From positions 2,286 through 66,285 of the forward strand of contig NZ_LMCQ01000022.1 in assembly GCF_001424835.1 (NCBI RefSeq): a stretch of DNA of 64,000 nt, in the 5' to 3' direction. Every line of letters starts with the position of its first letter. Positions within the stretch are counted from its first letter, which is position 1. Positions 26,852 to 35,945 of the stretch are shown in pieces. This stretch comes from Variovorax sp. Root318D1 (GTDB lineage Bacteria; Pseudomonadota; Gammaproteobacteria; Burkholderiales; Burkholderiaceae_C). The notes beneath the pieces were generated by a model, which saw nothing but the letters and a program-made list of their open reading frames with translations, was not told where the DNA came from and made no database searches. The translations under genes and the position numbers were made by a program.

Positions 26852-27924
26852 TCGACACTGTGAATGCATTCGGCCAGGGGCTGATCAACGCCGGCTGGTG
26901 GACGTCCGCAGGCTGGCCCGTGATCTGGACGCTGATCAAGATCATCGCGGTAGTGCTTCCGCTGATGGGGGCCGTGGCCTACCTCACGCTGTGGGAACGC
27001 AAGGCCATCGGCTTCACGCAGATCCGTATCGGCCCGAACCGCATCGGGCCGCTGGGCCTGCTGCAGCCGATTGCCGACGCGCTCAAGCTGATGACCAAGG
27101 AAATCATTCTTCCGACGGTTGCCAACAAGGGCCTGTTCCTGCTGGGTCCGATCATGACCATCATGCCGGCGCTCGTCGCGTGGGTCGTGATTCCCTTCGG
27201 CCCTGAAATGGCGCTGGCCAACATCAATGCCGGCCTGCTGTTCGTGATGGCCATCACCTCGCTCGAGGTCTACGGCGTGATCATCGCGGGCTGGGCTTCG
27301 AACTCGAAGTACGCCTTCCTGGGCGCGCTGCGCGCATCGGCGCAGATGGTGAGCTACGAAATCGCGATGGGCTTCTGCTTCGTCGTGGTGCTGATGGTGT
27401 CAGGCAGCCTGAACATGAGCGAGATCGTGAACGTCCAGGGCAAGGGTACCTTTGCCGAAATGGGCCTGGGCTTCCTCTCGTGGAACTGGCTGCCGCTGCT
27501 GCCGATCTTCGTCGTCTACTTCATCTCGGGCCTGGCTGAAACCAACCGCCACCCCTTCGACGTGGTCGAGGGCGAGTCCGAAATCGTCGCGGGCCACATG
27601 ATCGAGTACTCGGGCATGAGCTTTGCCATGTTCTTCCTGGCCGAGTACGCCAACATGTGGCTGGTCTCGATCTTGTGCGTGGTGCTGTTCCTCGGCGGAT
27701 GGCTGCCTCCGTTCGAGTTCCTGAGCTTCATTCCCGGCTGGATCTGGCTTGGTGCCAAGACCTTCTGCGTGGTCACCATGTTCCTGTGGGTTCGCTCGAC
27801 GTTCCCGCGCTTCCGCTACGACCAGATCATGCGTCTGGGCTGGAAGATCTTCATCCCGGTCACGCTCGTGTGGCTGGTCGTGGTCGGTGCCTGGATGCAG
27901 ACCCCGTTCAACATCTGGAAATAA
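26848..27924 (+). CDS. nuoH: NADH-quinone oxidoreductase subunit H
   Basis: 358 aa with about eight membrane helices; it forms the quinone entry channel at the base of the peripheral arm. Conserved segments are [21 protein letters not shown] and [19 protein letters not shown] (loop contacting NuoB/NuoD), and [20 protein letters not shown] near the C-terminus. The ATG overlaps the nuoG stop by four bases. Confidence 0.97.
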   Translation: MIDTVNAFGQGLINAGWWTSAGWPVIWTLIKIIAVVLPLMGAVAYLTLWERKAIGFTQIRIGPNRIGPLGLLQPIADALKLMTKEIILPTVANKGLFLLGPIMTIMPALVAWVVIPFGPEMALANINAGLLFVMAITSLEVYGVIIAGWASNSKYAFLGALRASAQMVSYEIAMGFCFVVVLMVSGSLNMSEIVNVQGKGTFAEMGLGFLSWNWLPLLPIFVVYFISGLAETNRHPFDVVEGESEIVAGHMIEYSGMSFAMFFLAEYANMWLVSILCVVLFLGGWLPPFEFLSFIPGWIWLGAKTFCVVTMFLWVRSTFPRFRYDQIMRLGWKIFIPVTLVWLVVVGAWMQTPFNIWK

Positions 27925-27941
27925 CTGGAAGCGCCAACATC

Positions 27942-28463
27942 ATGTCTGCTGCGCACACTGCAACAACGTCCGCTCCGTTCTCGCTCAAGGATTTTCTGGG
28001 CAGCTTCATGCTGTTCGAACTGTTCAAGGGCCTGGCCATCACCGGCAAGTACGCTTTCGCCCGCAAGATCACGGTGCAGTTTCCCGAAGAAAAAACGCCG
28101 CTGTCGCCGCGCTTTCGAGGCCTGCACGCGCTGCGCCGCTATGAAAACGGCGAAGAGCGCTGCATCGCCTGCAAGCTTTGCGAGGCCGTGTGCCCGGCGC
28201 TGGCTATCACCATCGAATCCGATGTGCGCGACGACGGCTCGCGCCGCACCACGCGCTACGACATCGACCTGACCAAGTGCATCTTTTGCGGCTTTTGCGA
28301 AGAGAGCTGCCCGGTCGACTCGATCGTCGAGACCCACATCTTCGAATACCACGGCGAAAAGCGCGGCGACCTGTATTTCACCAAGGACATGCTGCTGGCC
28401 GTGGGCGACCGTTACGAAAAAGAAATTGCAGCGAACAAGGCGGCTGACGCCAAGTACCGCTGA
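27942..28463 (+). CDS. nuoI: NADH-quinone oxidoreductase subunit I
   Basis: 173 aa ferredoxin-like subunit with two [4Fe-4S] clusters, N6a and N6b. Both binding motifs are perfect: [12 protein letters not shown] and [12 protein letters not shown], near residues 70 and 110. It passes electrons from NuoG to cluster N2 in NuoB. An amphipathic N-terminal helix ([16 protein letters not shown]) should lie on the membrane. The start at 27942 sits 17 bp after nuoH; longer in-frame starts overlap nuoH. Confidence 0.97.
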   Translation: MSAAHTATTSAPFSLKDFLGSFMLFELFKGLAITGKYAFARKITVQFPEEKTPLSPRFRGLHALRRYENGEERCIACKLCEAVCPALAITIESDVRDDGSRRTTRYDIDLTKCIFCGFCEESCPVDSIVETHIFEYHGEKRGDLYFTKDMLLAVGDRYEKEIAANKAADAKYR

Positions 28464-28501
28464 TCCGTTCAGCCCGAACCCCGTACCAATTCGAATTCCA
28501 A

Positions 28502-29164
28502 ATGGACGTCAAGACCGGTCTGTTCTATCTCTTTGCCGTGGTGCTGCTGTTTGCAGCCTTCCGCGTCATCACCGCCCGCAATCCCGTGTACGCCGCGTTG
28601 TACCTGGTGCTGGCCTTCTTCCAGGCATCCGCGATCTGGCTCCTGCTGCGCGCCGAATTTTTGGCGATCTCGCTCGTGCTCGTCTACGTCGGCGCGGTGA
28701 TGGTGCTGTTCCTGTTCGTCGTGATGATGCTGGACATCAATGTCGACGGCTTGCGGGAGGGCTTCTGGAAGCACTTTCCCCTGGCAGCCGGCGTAGGCGC
28801 GTTGATCGCGCTCGAAATGGCCGCAGTGCTGATGGGCGGCTTCCGTCTCGGTGAAGCGCCGCGCGCCATGGCGACCACCAGCGCCAACAGCTCGAACACG
28901 CTCGAACTCGGCAAGCTGCTGTATTCCGAATACCTCTATCCGCTGGAAATTGCCGCAGTCATCCTGCTGGTGGCCATCGTGGCAGCCATTGCACTGACGC
29001 TGCGCACCCGCAAGGACAGCAAGTACGTCAACCCGTCCGACCAGGTTCGCGTGAAGGCGCGCGATCGCGTTCGCATCGTCCAGATGCCGGTCACGCGCGC
29101 CGCCGAGCCCGTGGTGGACGCACCCGCCGACGCAGCAGCAGTGGCAAAGGAAAGCAAGGCATGA
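28502..29164 (+). CDS. nuoJ: NADH-quinone oxidoreductase subunit J
   Basis: 220 aa with five membrane helices, a membrane-arm subunit of complex I. It has the conserved [19 protein letters not shown] segment (third helix, pi-bulge and glutamate-network region in the family) and [15 protein letters not shown]. The C-terminal 45 residues are charged and Ala-rich, beyond the membrane part. The stop overlaps the nuoK start (ATGA). Confidence 0.95.
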   Translation: MDVKTGLFYLFAVVLLFAAFRVITARNPVYAALYLVLAFFQASAIWLLLRAEFLAISLVLVYVGAVMVLFLFVVMMLDINVDGLREGFWKHFPLAAGVGALIALEMAAVLMGGFRLGEAPRAMATTSANSSNTLELGKLLYSEYLYPLEIAAVILLVAIVAAIALTLRTRKDSKYVNPSDQVRVKARDRVRIVQMPVTRAAEPVVDAPADAAAVAKESKA

Positions 29165-29469
29165 CGCTCACGCTCGGACACTTTCTATCGCTCGGCGCCA
29201 TGCTCTTTGCGCTTTCGGTGATCGGCATTTTCCTGAACCGCAAGAACCTCATCGTGCTGCTGATGGCCATCGAGCTGATGCTGCTGGCGGTGAACATGAA
29301 CTTCGTGGCGTTCTCGTACTACCTGGGCGACATGCATGGCCAGATCTTCGTGTTCTTCATCCTGACGGTTGCCGCGGCCGAGTCGGCCATCGGTCTCGCG
29401 CTGCTGGTCTTGTTGTTCCGCAACAAATCCAACATCAACGTCGACGAACTCAACTCCCTCAAGGGTTGA
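29161..29469 (+). CDS. nuoK: NADH-quinone oxidoreductase subunit K
   Basis: 102 aa, three membrane helices, of normal family length. The two conserved glutamates of the proton path are in [17 protein letters not shown] and [19 protein letters not shown]. It is related to the MrpC antiporter subunit. The ATG overlaps the nuoJ stop by four bases; nuoL begins 7 bp downstream. Confidence 0.97.
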   Translation: MTLTLGHFLSLGAMLFALSVIGIFLNRKNLIVLLMAIELMLLAVNMNFVAFSYYLGDMHGQIFVFFILTVAAAESAIGLALLVLLFRNKSNINVDELNSLKG

Positions 29470-29476
29470 AAGCAGT

Positions 29477-31510
29477 ATGAGCGCAACCCTTTCAGCATCC
29501 ACCCTGCTGGCCGTGCCGCTGGCACCCCTGGTCGGCGCCGTTGTCGCCGGCCTGTTCGGCACCAAGTTCGGCGGCAACCACATCGGCCGCAAAGTCACGC
29601 ATTCGCTGACCATCCTCGGCGTTCTCGTCGCCTTCGTCATTTCGGCGATGACGCTGAAGAGCGTGGTGGTTGACGGCGCCCGCTTCAACGCCACCCTCTA
29701 CGAATGGATGGTCGTGGGCGGCCTCAAGATGGAAGTCGGCTTCCTGGTCGACGGCCTCACGGCCATGATGATGTGCGTGGTGACCTTCGTGTCGCTGATG
29801 GTGCACGTCTACACCATCGGCTACATGGAAGAAGACGAAGGCTACAACCGCTTCTTCGCCTACATCTCGCTGTTCACCTTCTCGATGCTGATGCTCGTCA
29901 TGAGCAACAACATGCTTCAGCTGTTCTTCGGCTGGGAAGCGGTGGGCCTGGTGTCGTACCTGCTGATCGGCTTCTGGTTCAACAGGCCTACGGCCATCTT
30001 CGCGAACATGAAGGCCTTCCTGGTCAACCGGGTGGGCGACTTCGGCTTCATTCTCGGCATCGGCCTCATTGCAGCTTACGCTGGCACGCTGAACTACGGC
30101 GAAGCCTTCGCCAAGGCCGGCACGCTGGCGGGCATCACCTTCCCCGGTACCGAGTGGATGCTGATCACCGTGATCTGCATCTGCCTGTTCATCGGCGCCA
30201 TGGGCAAGAGCGCGCAGTTCCCGCTGCACGTCTGGCTGCCCGATTCGATGGAAGGCCCGACGCCCATCTCGGCGCTGATCCACGCGGCAACCATGGTGAC
30301 CGCTGGCATCTTCATGGTGGCGCGCATGTCGCCGCTGTTCGAACTCAGCGACACCGCCTTGAGCTTCATCCTGGTGATCGGTGCCATCACGGCGCTTTTC
30401 ATGGGCTTCCTCGGCATCATCCAGAACGACATCAAGCGCGTGGTTGCGTATTCGACGCTCTCGCAGCTCGGCTACATGACGGTGGCGCTCGGCGCGTCGG
30501 CCTATTCGGTCGCGGTGTTCCACCTGATGACGCACGCCTTCTTCAAGGCGCTGCTGTTCCTCGGCGCGGGCTCGGTGATCATCGGCATGCACCACAACCA
30601 GGACATCCGCTGGATGGGCGGCGTGCGCAAGTACATGCCGATCACCTGGATCACCTCGCTCGTAGGTTCGCTCGCGCTGATCGGCACGCCGTTCTTCTCC
30701 GGTTTCTACTCGAAGGACAGCATCATCGAAGCGGTGCGCGAAAGCCACCTGTGGGGCGCGCAGTTCGCCTACTACGCGGTGCTGGCCGGCGTGTTCGTGA
30801 CGGCGTTCTACTCGTTCCGCATGTACTTCCTGGTGTTCCACGGCAAGGAGCGCTACGACCTGAACCCCGACGCGCACCATCACGACGAACATGCGGAGCA
30901 CGACGAGAACCACGGCCATCACGGCGAGAAGCCGCACGAATCGCCCTGGGTGGTCTGGCTGCCGCTGGTGCTGCTGGCCATCCCGTCGGTAGTGATCGGC
31001 TTCATGACGATCCAGCCGATGCTGTTCGGCGAGTTCTTCAATGGCGCGATCGTCGTCGACGGCACGAAGCACCATGCCATGAAGGAGCTCGGAGAAGCGT
31101 TCCACGGCCCGGTGGCCATGGCCATCCACGGCCTGACGGCGGCGCCTTTCTGGCTGGCGCTGGCAGGTGTGGTGCTCTCGTTCTACATGTACATGGTCAA
31201 TCCGGCGCTGCCGGCCGCCATCAAGCGCGCCTTCGGCCCGATCTACCGCCTGCTGGAAAACAAGTACTACCTCGACTGGTTCAACGAGAACGTCATTGCC
31301 CGTGCCACGCGTGGCTTCGGCACCGGCCTGTGGAAGGGCGGCGACCAGGCGCTGATCGATGGCGCCCTGGTCAACGGCTCCTGGAAGATCGTCGGCCGCG
31401 TCTCGGGTGCGGTGCGCTGGATCCAGTCGGGCTACATCTATCACTACGCCTTCGCGATGCTGCTCGGCATCTTCATCCTGATGACGTACTTCGTCTGGTT
31501 CAAACGCTGA
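29477..31510 (+). CDS. nuoL: NADH-quinone oxidoreductase subunit L
   Basis: 677 aa, the distal antiporter-like proton pump of complex I with about 14 core helices, a long lateral helix and a C-terminal anchor. Key residues lie in LFFGWEAVGLVSYLLIGFW (glutamate of TM5), MGKSAQFPLHVWLPDSMEGPTPISALIHAATMVTAG (TM7 lysine region; motif partly cited), and YSTLSQLGYM. A His/Asp/Glu-rich loop (about residues 463-485) lies between two helices in the C-terminal part. The start at 29477 is 7 bp after nuoK; upstream in-frame ATGs overlap nuoK. Confidence 0.96.
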   Translation: MSATLSASTLLAVPLAPLVGAVVAGLFGTKFGGNHIGRKVTHSLTILGVLVAFVISAMTLKSVVVDGARFNATLYEWMVVGGLKMEVGFLVDGLTAMMMCVVTFVSLMVHVYTIGYMEEDEGYNRFFAYISLFTFSMLMLVMSNNMLQLFFGWEAVGLVSYLLIGFWFNRPTAIFANMKAFLVNRVGDFGFILGIGLIAAYAGTLNYGEAFAKAGTLAGITFPGTEWMLITVICICLFIGAMGKSAQFPLHVWLPDSMEGPTPISALIHAATMVTAGIFMVARMSPLFELSDTALSFILVIGAITALFMGFLGIIQNDIKRVVAYSTLSQLGYMTVALGASAYSVAVFHLMTHAFFKALLFLGAGSVIIGMHHNQDIRWMGGVRKYMPITWITSLVGSLALIGTPFFSGFYSKDSIIEAVRESHLWGAQFAYYAVLAGVFVTAFYSFRMYFLVFHGKERYDLNPDAHHHDEHAEHDENHGHHGEKPHESPWVVWLPLVLLAIPSVVIGFMTIQPMLFGEFFNGAIVVDGTKHHAMKELGEAFHGPVAMAIHGLTAAPFWLALAGVVLSFYMYMVNPALPAAIKRAFGPIYRLLENKYYLDWFNENVIARATRGFGTGLWKGGDQALIDGALVNGSWKIVGRVSGAVRWIQSGYIYHYAFAMLLGIFILMTYFVWFKR

Positions 31511-31536
31511 GCTTTTAGCGCTGGAGAAAAACAAAA

Positions 31537-33012
31537 ATGGGTTTGTTGAGCCTTGCCATCTGGGTGCCGATCGCATTCGGCGTCGCGCTGCTGGCGTTCG
31601 GTCGTGACGAGCACGCCAGGGGCGTGCGCTGGGTCGCGCTGGTCGGCGCGATCGTCAGTTTCCTGGTGACCGTGCCGCTTTACACGGGCTTCGAGAACGG
31701 CACCGCCGCGATGCAGTTCGTCGAAAAAGCCAGCTGGATCACGCGCTTCAATGTCAGCTATCACATCGGCATCGACGGCCTGTCGCTCTGGCTGGTTCTC
31801 CTGACCTCGTTCACCACCGTGGTGGTCGTGATCTCGGCCTGGGAAGTGATCAACGAGCGCGTCAACCAGTACATGGCCGCGTTTTTGATTCTCTCGGGCT
31901 TCATGATCGGCGTGTTCGCCGCGCTCGACGGCATCTTGTTCTACGTGTTCTTCGAAGCCACGCTGATCCCGATGTACCTCATCATCGGCATCTGGGGCGG
32001 CCCGAACAAGATCTATGCAGCCTTCAAGTTCTTCATCTACACCTTGCTCGGCTCGCTGCTGATGCTGGTGGCGCTGATCTACCTGTACAACAAGTCGGGT
32101 GGCAGCTTCGACATCCTGAGCTGGCACAAGCTGCCGCTGGGTTCCACGGCGCAGACCTTCCTGTTCTTCGCGTTCTTTGCCGCCTTTGCCGTCAAGGTGC
32201 CGATGTGGCCGGTCCACACCTGGCTGCCCGACGTGCACGTCGAAGCGCCGACCGGCGGCTCGGCCGTGCTGGCCGCGATCATGCTGAAGCTCGGTGCCTA
32301 CGGCTTCCTGCGCTTCTCGATGCCGATCGCGCCCGACGCCTCGCACGAATGGGCCTGGCTCATGATCGGGCTGTCGCTGATCGCGGTGATCTACGTCGGC
32401 CTGGTGGCGCTGGTGCAGGAAGACATGAAGAAGCTCGTGGCGTATTCGTCCGTCGCGCACATGGGCTTCGTGACGCTCGGCTTCTTCATCTTCAACGAGC
32501 TCGGCGTGTCCGGCGGCATCGTGCAGATGATTGCTCACGGCTTCGTGTCGGGCGCCATGTTCCTTGGCATCGGTGTGCTCTACGACCGTGTTCATTCGCG
32601 CCAGATCGCCGACTACGGCGGCGTCGTGAACACCATGCCCAAGTTCGCCGCGTTCGCGCTGCTGTTCGCCATGGCCAACTGCGGCCTGCCGGGCACCGCC
32701 GGTTTCGTGGGTGAATGGATGGTCATCCTGGGCGCGGTCAAGGCCAATTTCTGGATCGGCCTGGGCGCCGCTACAGCGCTGATCTTCGGCGCGGCCTACA
32801 CCCTCTGGATGTACAAGCGCGTGTACCTCGGCCCGGTCACCAACGACCACGTCAAGGAACTCAACGACATCAATGCCCGCGAATTCCTGATGCTGTCGCT
32901 GCTGGCCATCGCGGTGCTGTGGATGGGCATTTATCCGAAGCCGTTCACCGCTGCGATGGATGCCTCCGTTACGGGGCTCCTGCGCCACGTGGCAACCTCA
33001 AAATTGCCCTGA
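31537..33012 (+). CDS. nuoM: NADH-quinone oxidoreductase subunit M
   Basis: 491 aa antiporter-like proton-pumping subunit. The TM5 glutamate lies in [21 protein letters not shown]. The TM7 lysine region is [21 protein letters not shown], and [16 protein letters not shown] gives the TM8 part. It is related to Mrp antiporters. nuoN follows after 17 bp. The gene order and spacing are normal. Confidence 0.97.
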   Translation: MGLLSLAIWVPIAFGVALLAFGRDEHARGVRWVALVGAIVSFLVTVPLYTGFENGTAAMQFVEKASWITRFNVSYHIGIDGLSLWLVLLTSFTTVVVVISAWEVINERVNQYMAAFLILSGFMIGVFAALDGILFYVFFEATLIPMYLIIGIWGGPNKIYAAFKFFIYTLLGSLLMLVALIYLYNKSGGSFDILSWHKLPLGSTAQTFLFFAFFAAFAVKVPMWPVHTWLPDVHVEAPTGGSAVLAAIMLKLGAYGFLRFSMPIAPDASHEWAWLMIGLSLIAVIYVGLVALVQEDMKKLVAYSSVAHMGFVTLGFFIFNELGVSGGIVQMIAHGFVSGAMFLGIGVLYDRVHSRQIADYGGVVNTMPKFAAFALLFAMANCGLPGTAGFVGEWMVILGAVKANFWIGLGAATALIFGAAYTLWMYKRVYLGPVTNDHVKELNDINAREFLMLSLLAIAVLWMGIYPKPFTAAMDASVTGLLRHVATSKLP

Positions 33013-33029
33013 TTCCAGAAGAGAACGAG

Positions 33030-34517
33030 ATGATTGACAAACTCAGCTGGGTCGCGATCTACCCCGAAATCGTGCTGCTGGTCATGGCCTGCATCATTGC
33101 GCTGGTCGACCTGTCGAGCACCAGTGCGCAGCGCACGCGCACCTACATCCTGACGCTGCTCACGCTGGCCGTGGTGGCCGTGCTGACCGGCATCGCCGCC
33201 AACGACGGCAAGACGGTCTACGGCTTCGGCGGCATGGTCGTGAGCGACCCGATGGGCAACTGGCTCAAGTGCTTTGCCACCGTGGCCCTGATGGTCACGC
33301 TGGTCTACGGCCGGCCCTACGCGGCGGACCGCGACATGCTGCGCGGCGGCGAAATGTTCACCATCAGCATGTTCGCGCTGCTGGGCATGTTCGTGATGAT
33401 CTCGGGCAGCAACTTCCTGCTGATTTACCTGGGCCTCGAACTGCTCACCCTCTCGAGCTACGCGCTGGTGGCGCTGCGCCGCGACAACGCCGTCGCCAGC
33501 GAAGCGGCCATGAAGTACTTCGTGCTCGGCGCGATGGCCAGCGGTTTCCTGCTCTACGGCCTTTCGATGCTGTACGGCGCGACCGGCTCGCTCGACGTGA
33601 ACGAGGTGTTCAAGATCATCGCCAGCGGCAAGGTGAACCATCAAGTGCTGGTGTTCGGCTTGGTGTTCATCGTCGCGGGCCTGGCATTCAAGGTCGGGGC
33701 TGCGCCTTTCCACATGTGGGTGCCCGACGTGTACCAGGGCGCGCCGACGGCGGTCACGCTGCTGATTGGCGCGGCGCCCGAACTGGCAGCGTTCGCCATC
33801 ATCATCCGACTGCTGGTGGAAGGGCTGCTGCCGCTGGCCATCGACTGGCAGCAGATGCTGGCCCTGCTGGCCATTGCATCGCTCCTGGTGGGCAATCTGG
33901 CCGCCATCGCGCAGACCAACCTCAAGCGCATGCTGGCCTACTCGACCATTGCGCAAATGGGCTTCATGCTGCTCGGCTTGGTGGCGGGCGTGGTCAACGG
34001 CAATACCTACAACGCACAGTTCGCCTACAGCGCCTCGATGTTCTACATCGTGACCTACGTGCTGACCACGCTGGCGAGCTTCGGCATCATCCTGCTGCTG
34101 GCGCGCGAAGGCTTCGAAAGCGAAGAGATCACCGACCTGGCAGGCCTGAACCAGCGCAGCCCGCTGTATGCCGGCGTGATGGCCATCGCGATGTTCTCGC
34201 TCGCCGGCCTGCCGCCGCTGGTCGGGTTCTATGCCAAGCTCGCAGTGCTGCAGGCGCTGATCGCGTCGGGCCAGGCGCTGTACATCGGTCTTGCGGTCTT
34301 CGCCGTGATCATGTCGCTGATCGGCGCCTTCTACTACCTGCGCGTGGTCAAGGTCATGTACTTCGACGCTCCCGTCACCGCCAGCACCGTGTCGGCGCCA
34401 CGTGACGTGCGCACCGTGCTGTCGATCAACGGCTTGCTGATTCTCGTGCTGGGCATCGTTCCGGGCGGCCTCATGACGCTGTGCGCAAACGCCATCGTGG
34501 CGACGCTGGCCAACTGA
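33030..34517 (+). CDS. nuoN: NADH-quinone oxidoreductase subunit N
   Basis: 495 aa, the third antiporter-like proton pump, closing the operon of 14 genes. It carries [21 protein letters not shown] with the TM5 glutamate, [20 protein letters not shown] with the TM7 lysine, and [16 protein letters not shown]. The start follows a GAGAACGAG site. Genes of unknown (DUF2818) and NUDIX type follow within 20 bp, so transcription probably runs on. Confidence 0.97.
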   Translation: MIDKLSWVAIYPEIVLLVMACIIALVDLSSTSAQRTRTYILTLLTLAVVAVLTGIAANDGKTVYGFGGMVVSDPMGNWLKCFATVALMVTLVYGRPYAADRDMLRGGEMFTISMFALLGMFVMISGSNFLLIYLGLELLTLSSYALVALRRDNAVASEAAMKYFVLGAMASGFLLYGLSMLYGATGSLDVNEVFKIIASGKVNHQVLVFGLVFIVAGLAFKVGAAPFHMWVPDVYQGAPTAVTLLIGAAPELAAFAIIIRLLVEGLLPLAIDWQQMLALLAIASLLVGNLAAIAQTNLKRMLAYSTIAQMGFMLLGLVAGVVNGNTYNAQFAYSASMFYIVTYVLTTLASFGIILLLAREGFESEEITDLAGLNQRSPLYAGVMAIAMFSLAGLPPLVGFYAKLAVLQALIASGQALYIGLAVFAVIMSLIGAFYYLRVVKVMYFDAPVTASTVSAPRDVRTVLSINGLLILVLGIVPGGLMTLCANAIVATLAN

Positions 34518-34533
34518 TCCCGGCCAGAGCAAG

Positions 34534-34839
34534 GTGTCGCAAACCGCTTCGGTCTGGGTCGTGCTCGTGGTGGCGTTGCTGGCGGCCAACCTGCCGTTCC
34601 TCAACGAACGGCTGTTCGGCGCCATACCGCTGCGGACCCAGCCCAAGTCGCTGGCGATTCGCCTGGCCGAGCTGGTGGTGCTGTACTTCGTTGCCGGCGG
34701 CGTCGGCCTGCTGTTCGAGCGCAGGGCAGGGCAGATCGCCCCGCAGGGCTGGGAGTTCTATGCGGTGACCGGCGCGCTCTTCATCGTGCTGGCATTTCCA
34801 GGATTCACCTGGCGCTACCTCATGAAGCACAGGCACTGA
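34534..34839 (+). CDS. DUF2818 family small membrane protein
   Basis: 101 aa from a GTG start, 16 bp after nuoN. It has three hydrophobic segments (about residues 7-22, 44-60 and 76-94) separated by short basic loops, and starts SQTASVWVVLVVALLAANLP. This family is found just behind nuoN in many betaproteobacteria, suggesting a role in complex I assembly or stability, but no function is established to my knowledge. An ATG start is not available nearby. nudix and DUF1178 genes follow closely. Confidence 0.75.
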   Translation: MSQTASVWVVLVVALLAANLPFLNERLFGAIPLRTQPKSLAIRLAELVVLYFVAGGVGLLFERRAGQIAPQGWEFYAVTGALFIVLAFPGFTWRYLMKHRH

Positions 34840-34840
34840 C

Positions 34841-35449
34841 ATGACTTCCTCCTCCACCGCCGAATCGCACCTGAAGGAAGAACGCACGGCCAGCGAGGTG
34901 CTGGTCAAGGGTAATTTCCTCCAGGTCTGCCGCGACACCGTGCGGCTGCCCGACGGCCACACCGCCACGCGCGAATACGTGATCCATCCGGGTGCCGTGG
35001 TGGTGGTGCCGCTGCTCGACGACGGCCGAGTGGTGCTGGAGCGCCAGTACCGCTACCCGGTCGCGCACGTGATGACCGAGTTTCCGGCCGGCAAGCTCGA
35101 CGCGGGCGAGGATCCGTTCCTCTGCGGCCAGCGCGAGCTGCTCGAGGAAACCGGCTACACCGCGCGCGAATGGGCATATGCCGGTGCCATGCACCTGGCG
35201 GTGGCGTACTCGACCGAGATCATCCACATCTACTTTGCGCGCGGCCTTTCGCTCGGCACGCGCCAGCTCGACCACGGCGAGTTTCTCGACGTGTTCACGG
35301 CCACGCCGCAGGAAGTGGCCGGCTGGTGCCGCGACGGCACGATCACCGACGCCAAGTCGCTCACTTGCGCGCTCTGGCTGCAGAACGTCCTTTCGGGCGC
35401 ATGGGAACTCGATTGGCGGGCCCCCGCTGCGCAAGGCGGCGCGGGATAA
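34841..35449 (+). CDS. NUDIX hydrolase, ADP-ribose pyrophosphatase-like
   Basis: 202 aa. The Nudix box GX5EX7REUXEEXGU is complete, running from GKLDAGEDPF to QRELLEETGY (about residues 83-108). The N-terminal part LVKGNFLQVCRDTVRLPDG and VVVVPLLDDGRVVLERQYRYP match ADP-ribose/NADH-type pyrophosphatases. It probably hydrolyses ADP-ribose or a similar nucleoside diphosphate derivative. It starts one base after the DUF2818 stop and is probably carried on the nuo transcript; NAD turnover would fit that setting, but this is inference. Confidence 0.85.
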   Translation: MTSSSTAESHLKEERTASEVLVKGNFLQVCRDTVRLPDGHTATREYVIHPGAVVVVPLLDDGRVVLERQYRYPVAHVMTEFPAGKLDAGEDPFLCGQRELLEETGYTAREWAYAGAMHLAVAYSTEIIHIYFARGLSLGTRQLDHGEFLDVFTATPQEVAGWCRDGTITDAKSLTCALWLQNVLSGAWELDWRAPAAQGGAG

Positions 35450-35456
35450 TCCGCGC

Positions 35457-35924
35457 ATGAAGGTTCTCGATCTACGCTGCTCGCATGGCCACGGCTTTGA
35501 AGGCTGGTTTGCGTCCAACGAGGCGTTTGAAACCCAACTCTCGGCCGGCCTGGTCGAGTGCCCGGTCTGCGCCGACACGCGCATCGTCAAGCTCTTGAGC
35601 GCGCCGCGCCTCAACCTCGGCAACGCCAAGGCGCCGGCGGAGGCCGCGGCATCCTTGGCCCCGGACTCGTCCGGCAAGGCTCAGGTTCCGGCCGAAATGT
35701 CTCCCGAGGCACGCTGGATGCGCGCGGTGCGCGAGGTGCTCGCAAAGACCGAGGACGTCGGCGAACGCTTCGCCGACGAGGCGCGCAAGATGCACTACGG
35801 CGAAGCCGAGGAGCGCGGCATCCGCGGTCAGGCCACCCGCGAGCAGACCGAGGCGCTGCTCGAAGAAGGCATTCCGGTGATGCCGCTGCCGATTCCGGCC
35901 GCGCTCAAGGAAACGCTGCAGTAA
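35457..35924 (+). CDS. DUF1178 family protein
   Basis: 155 aa. The N-terminus MKVLDLRCSHGHGFEGWFAS and CPVCADTRIVKLLSAPR have a CxH plus CPVC arrangement that could bind zinc. The C-terminal half has a helical DVGERFADEARKMHYGEAEERGIRGQAT segment (part) typical of DUF1178. The function is unknown. It starts 7 bp behind the NUDIX gene and ends the nuo-linked gene run; the convergent ABC exporter ends 21 bp downstream. Confidence 0.8.
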   Translation: MKVLDLRCSHGHGFEGWFASNEAFETQLSAGLVECPVCADTRIVKLLSAPRLNLGNAKAPAEAAASLAPDSSGKAQVPAEMSPEARWMRAVREVLAKTEDVGERFADEARKMHYGEAEERGIRGQATREQTEALLEEGIPVMPLPIPAALKETLQ

Positions 35925-35945
35925 TCCGCTCCTGCTGCTGCAGGA

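Noticed and set aside
29492-31576. A 694-codon minus-strand frame opposite nuoL
   Set aside because: The His/Asp/Glu-rich translation without a domain is a complement artefact of a conserved NuoL sequence.
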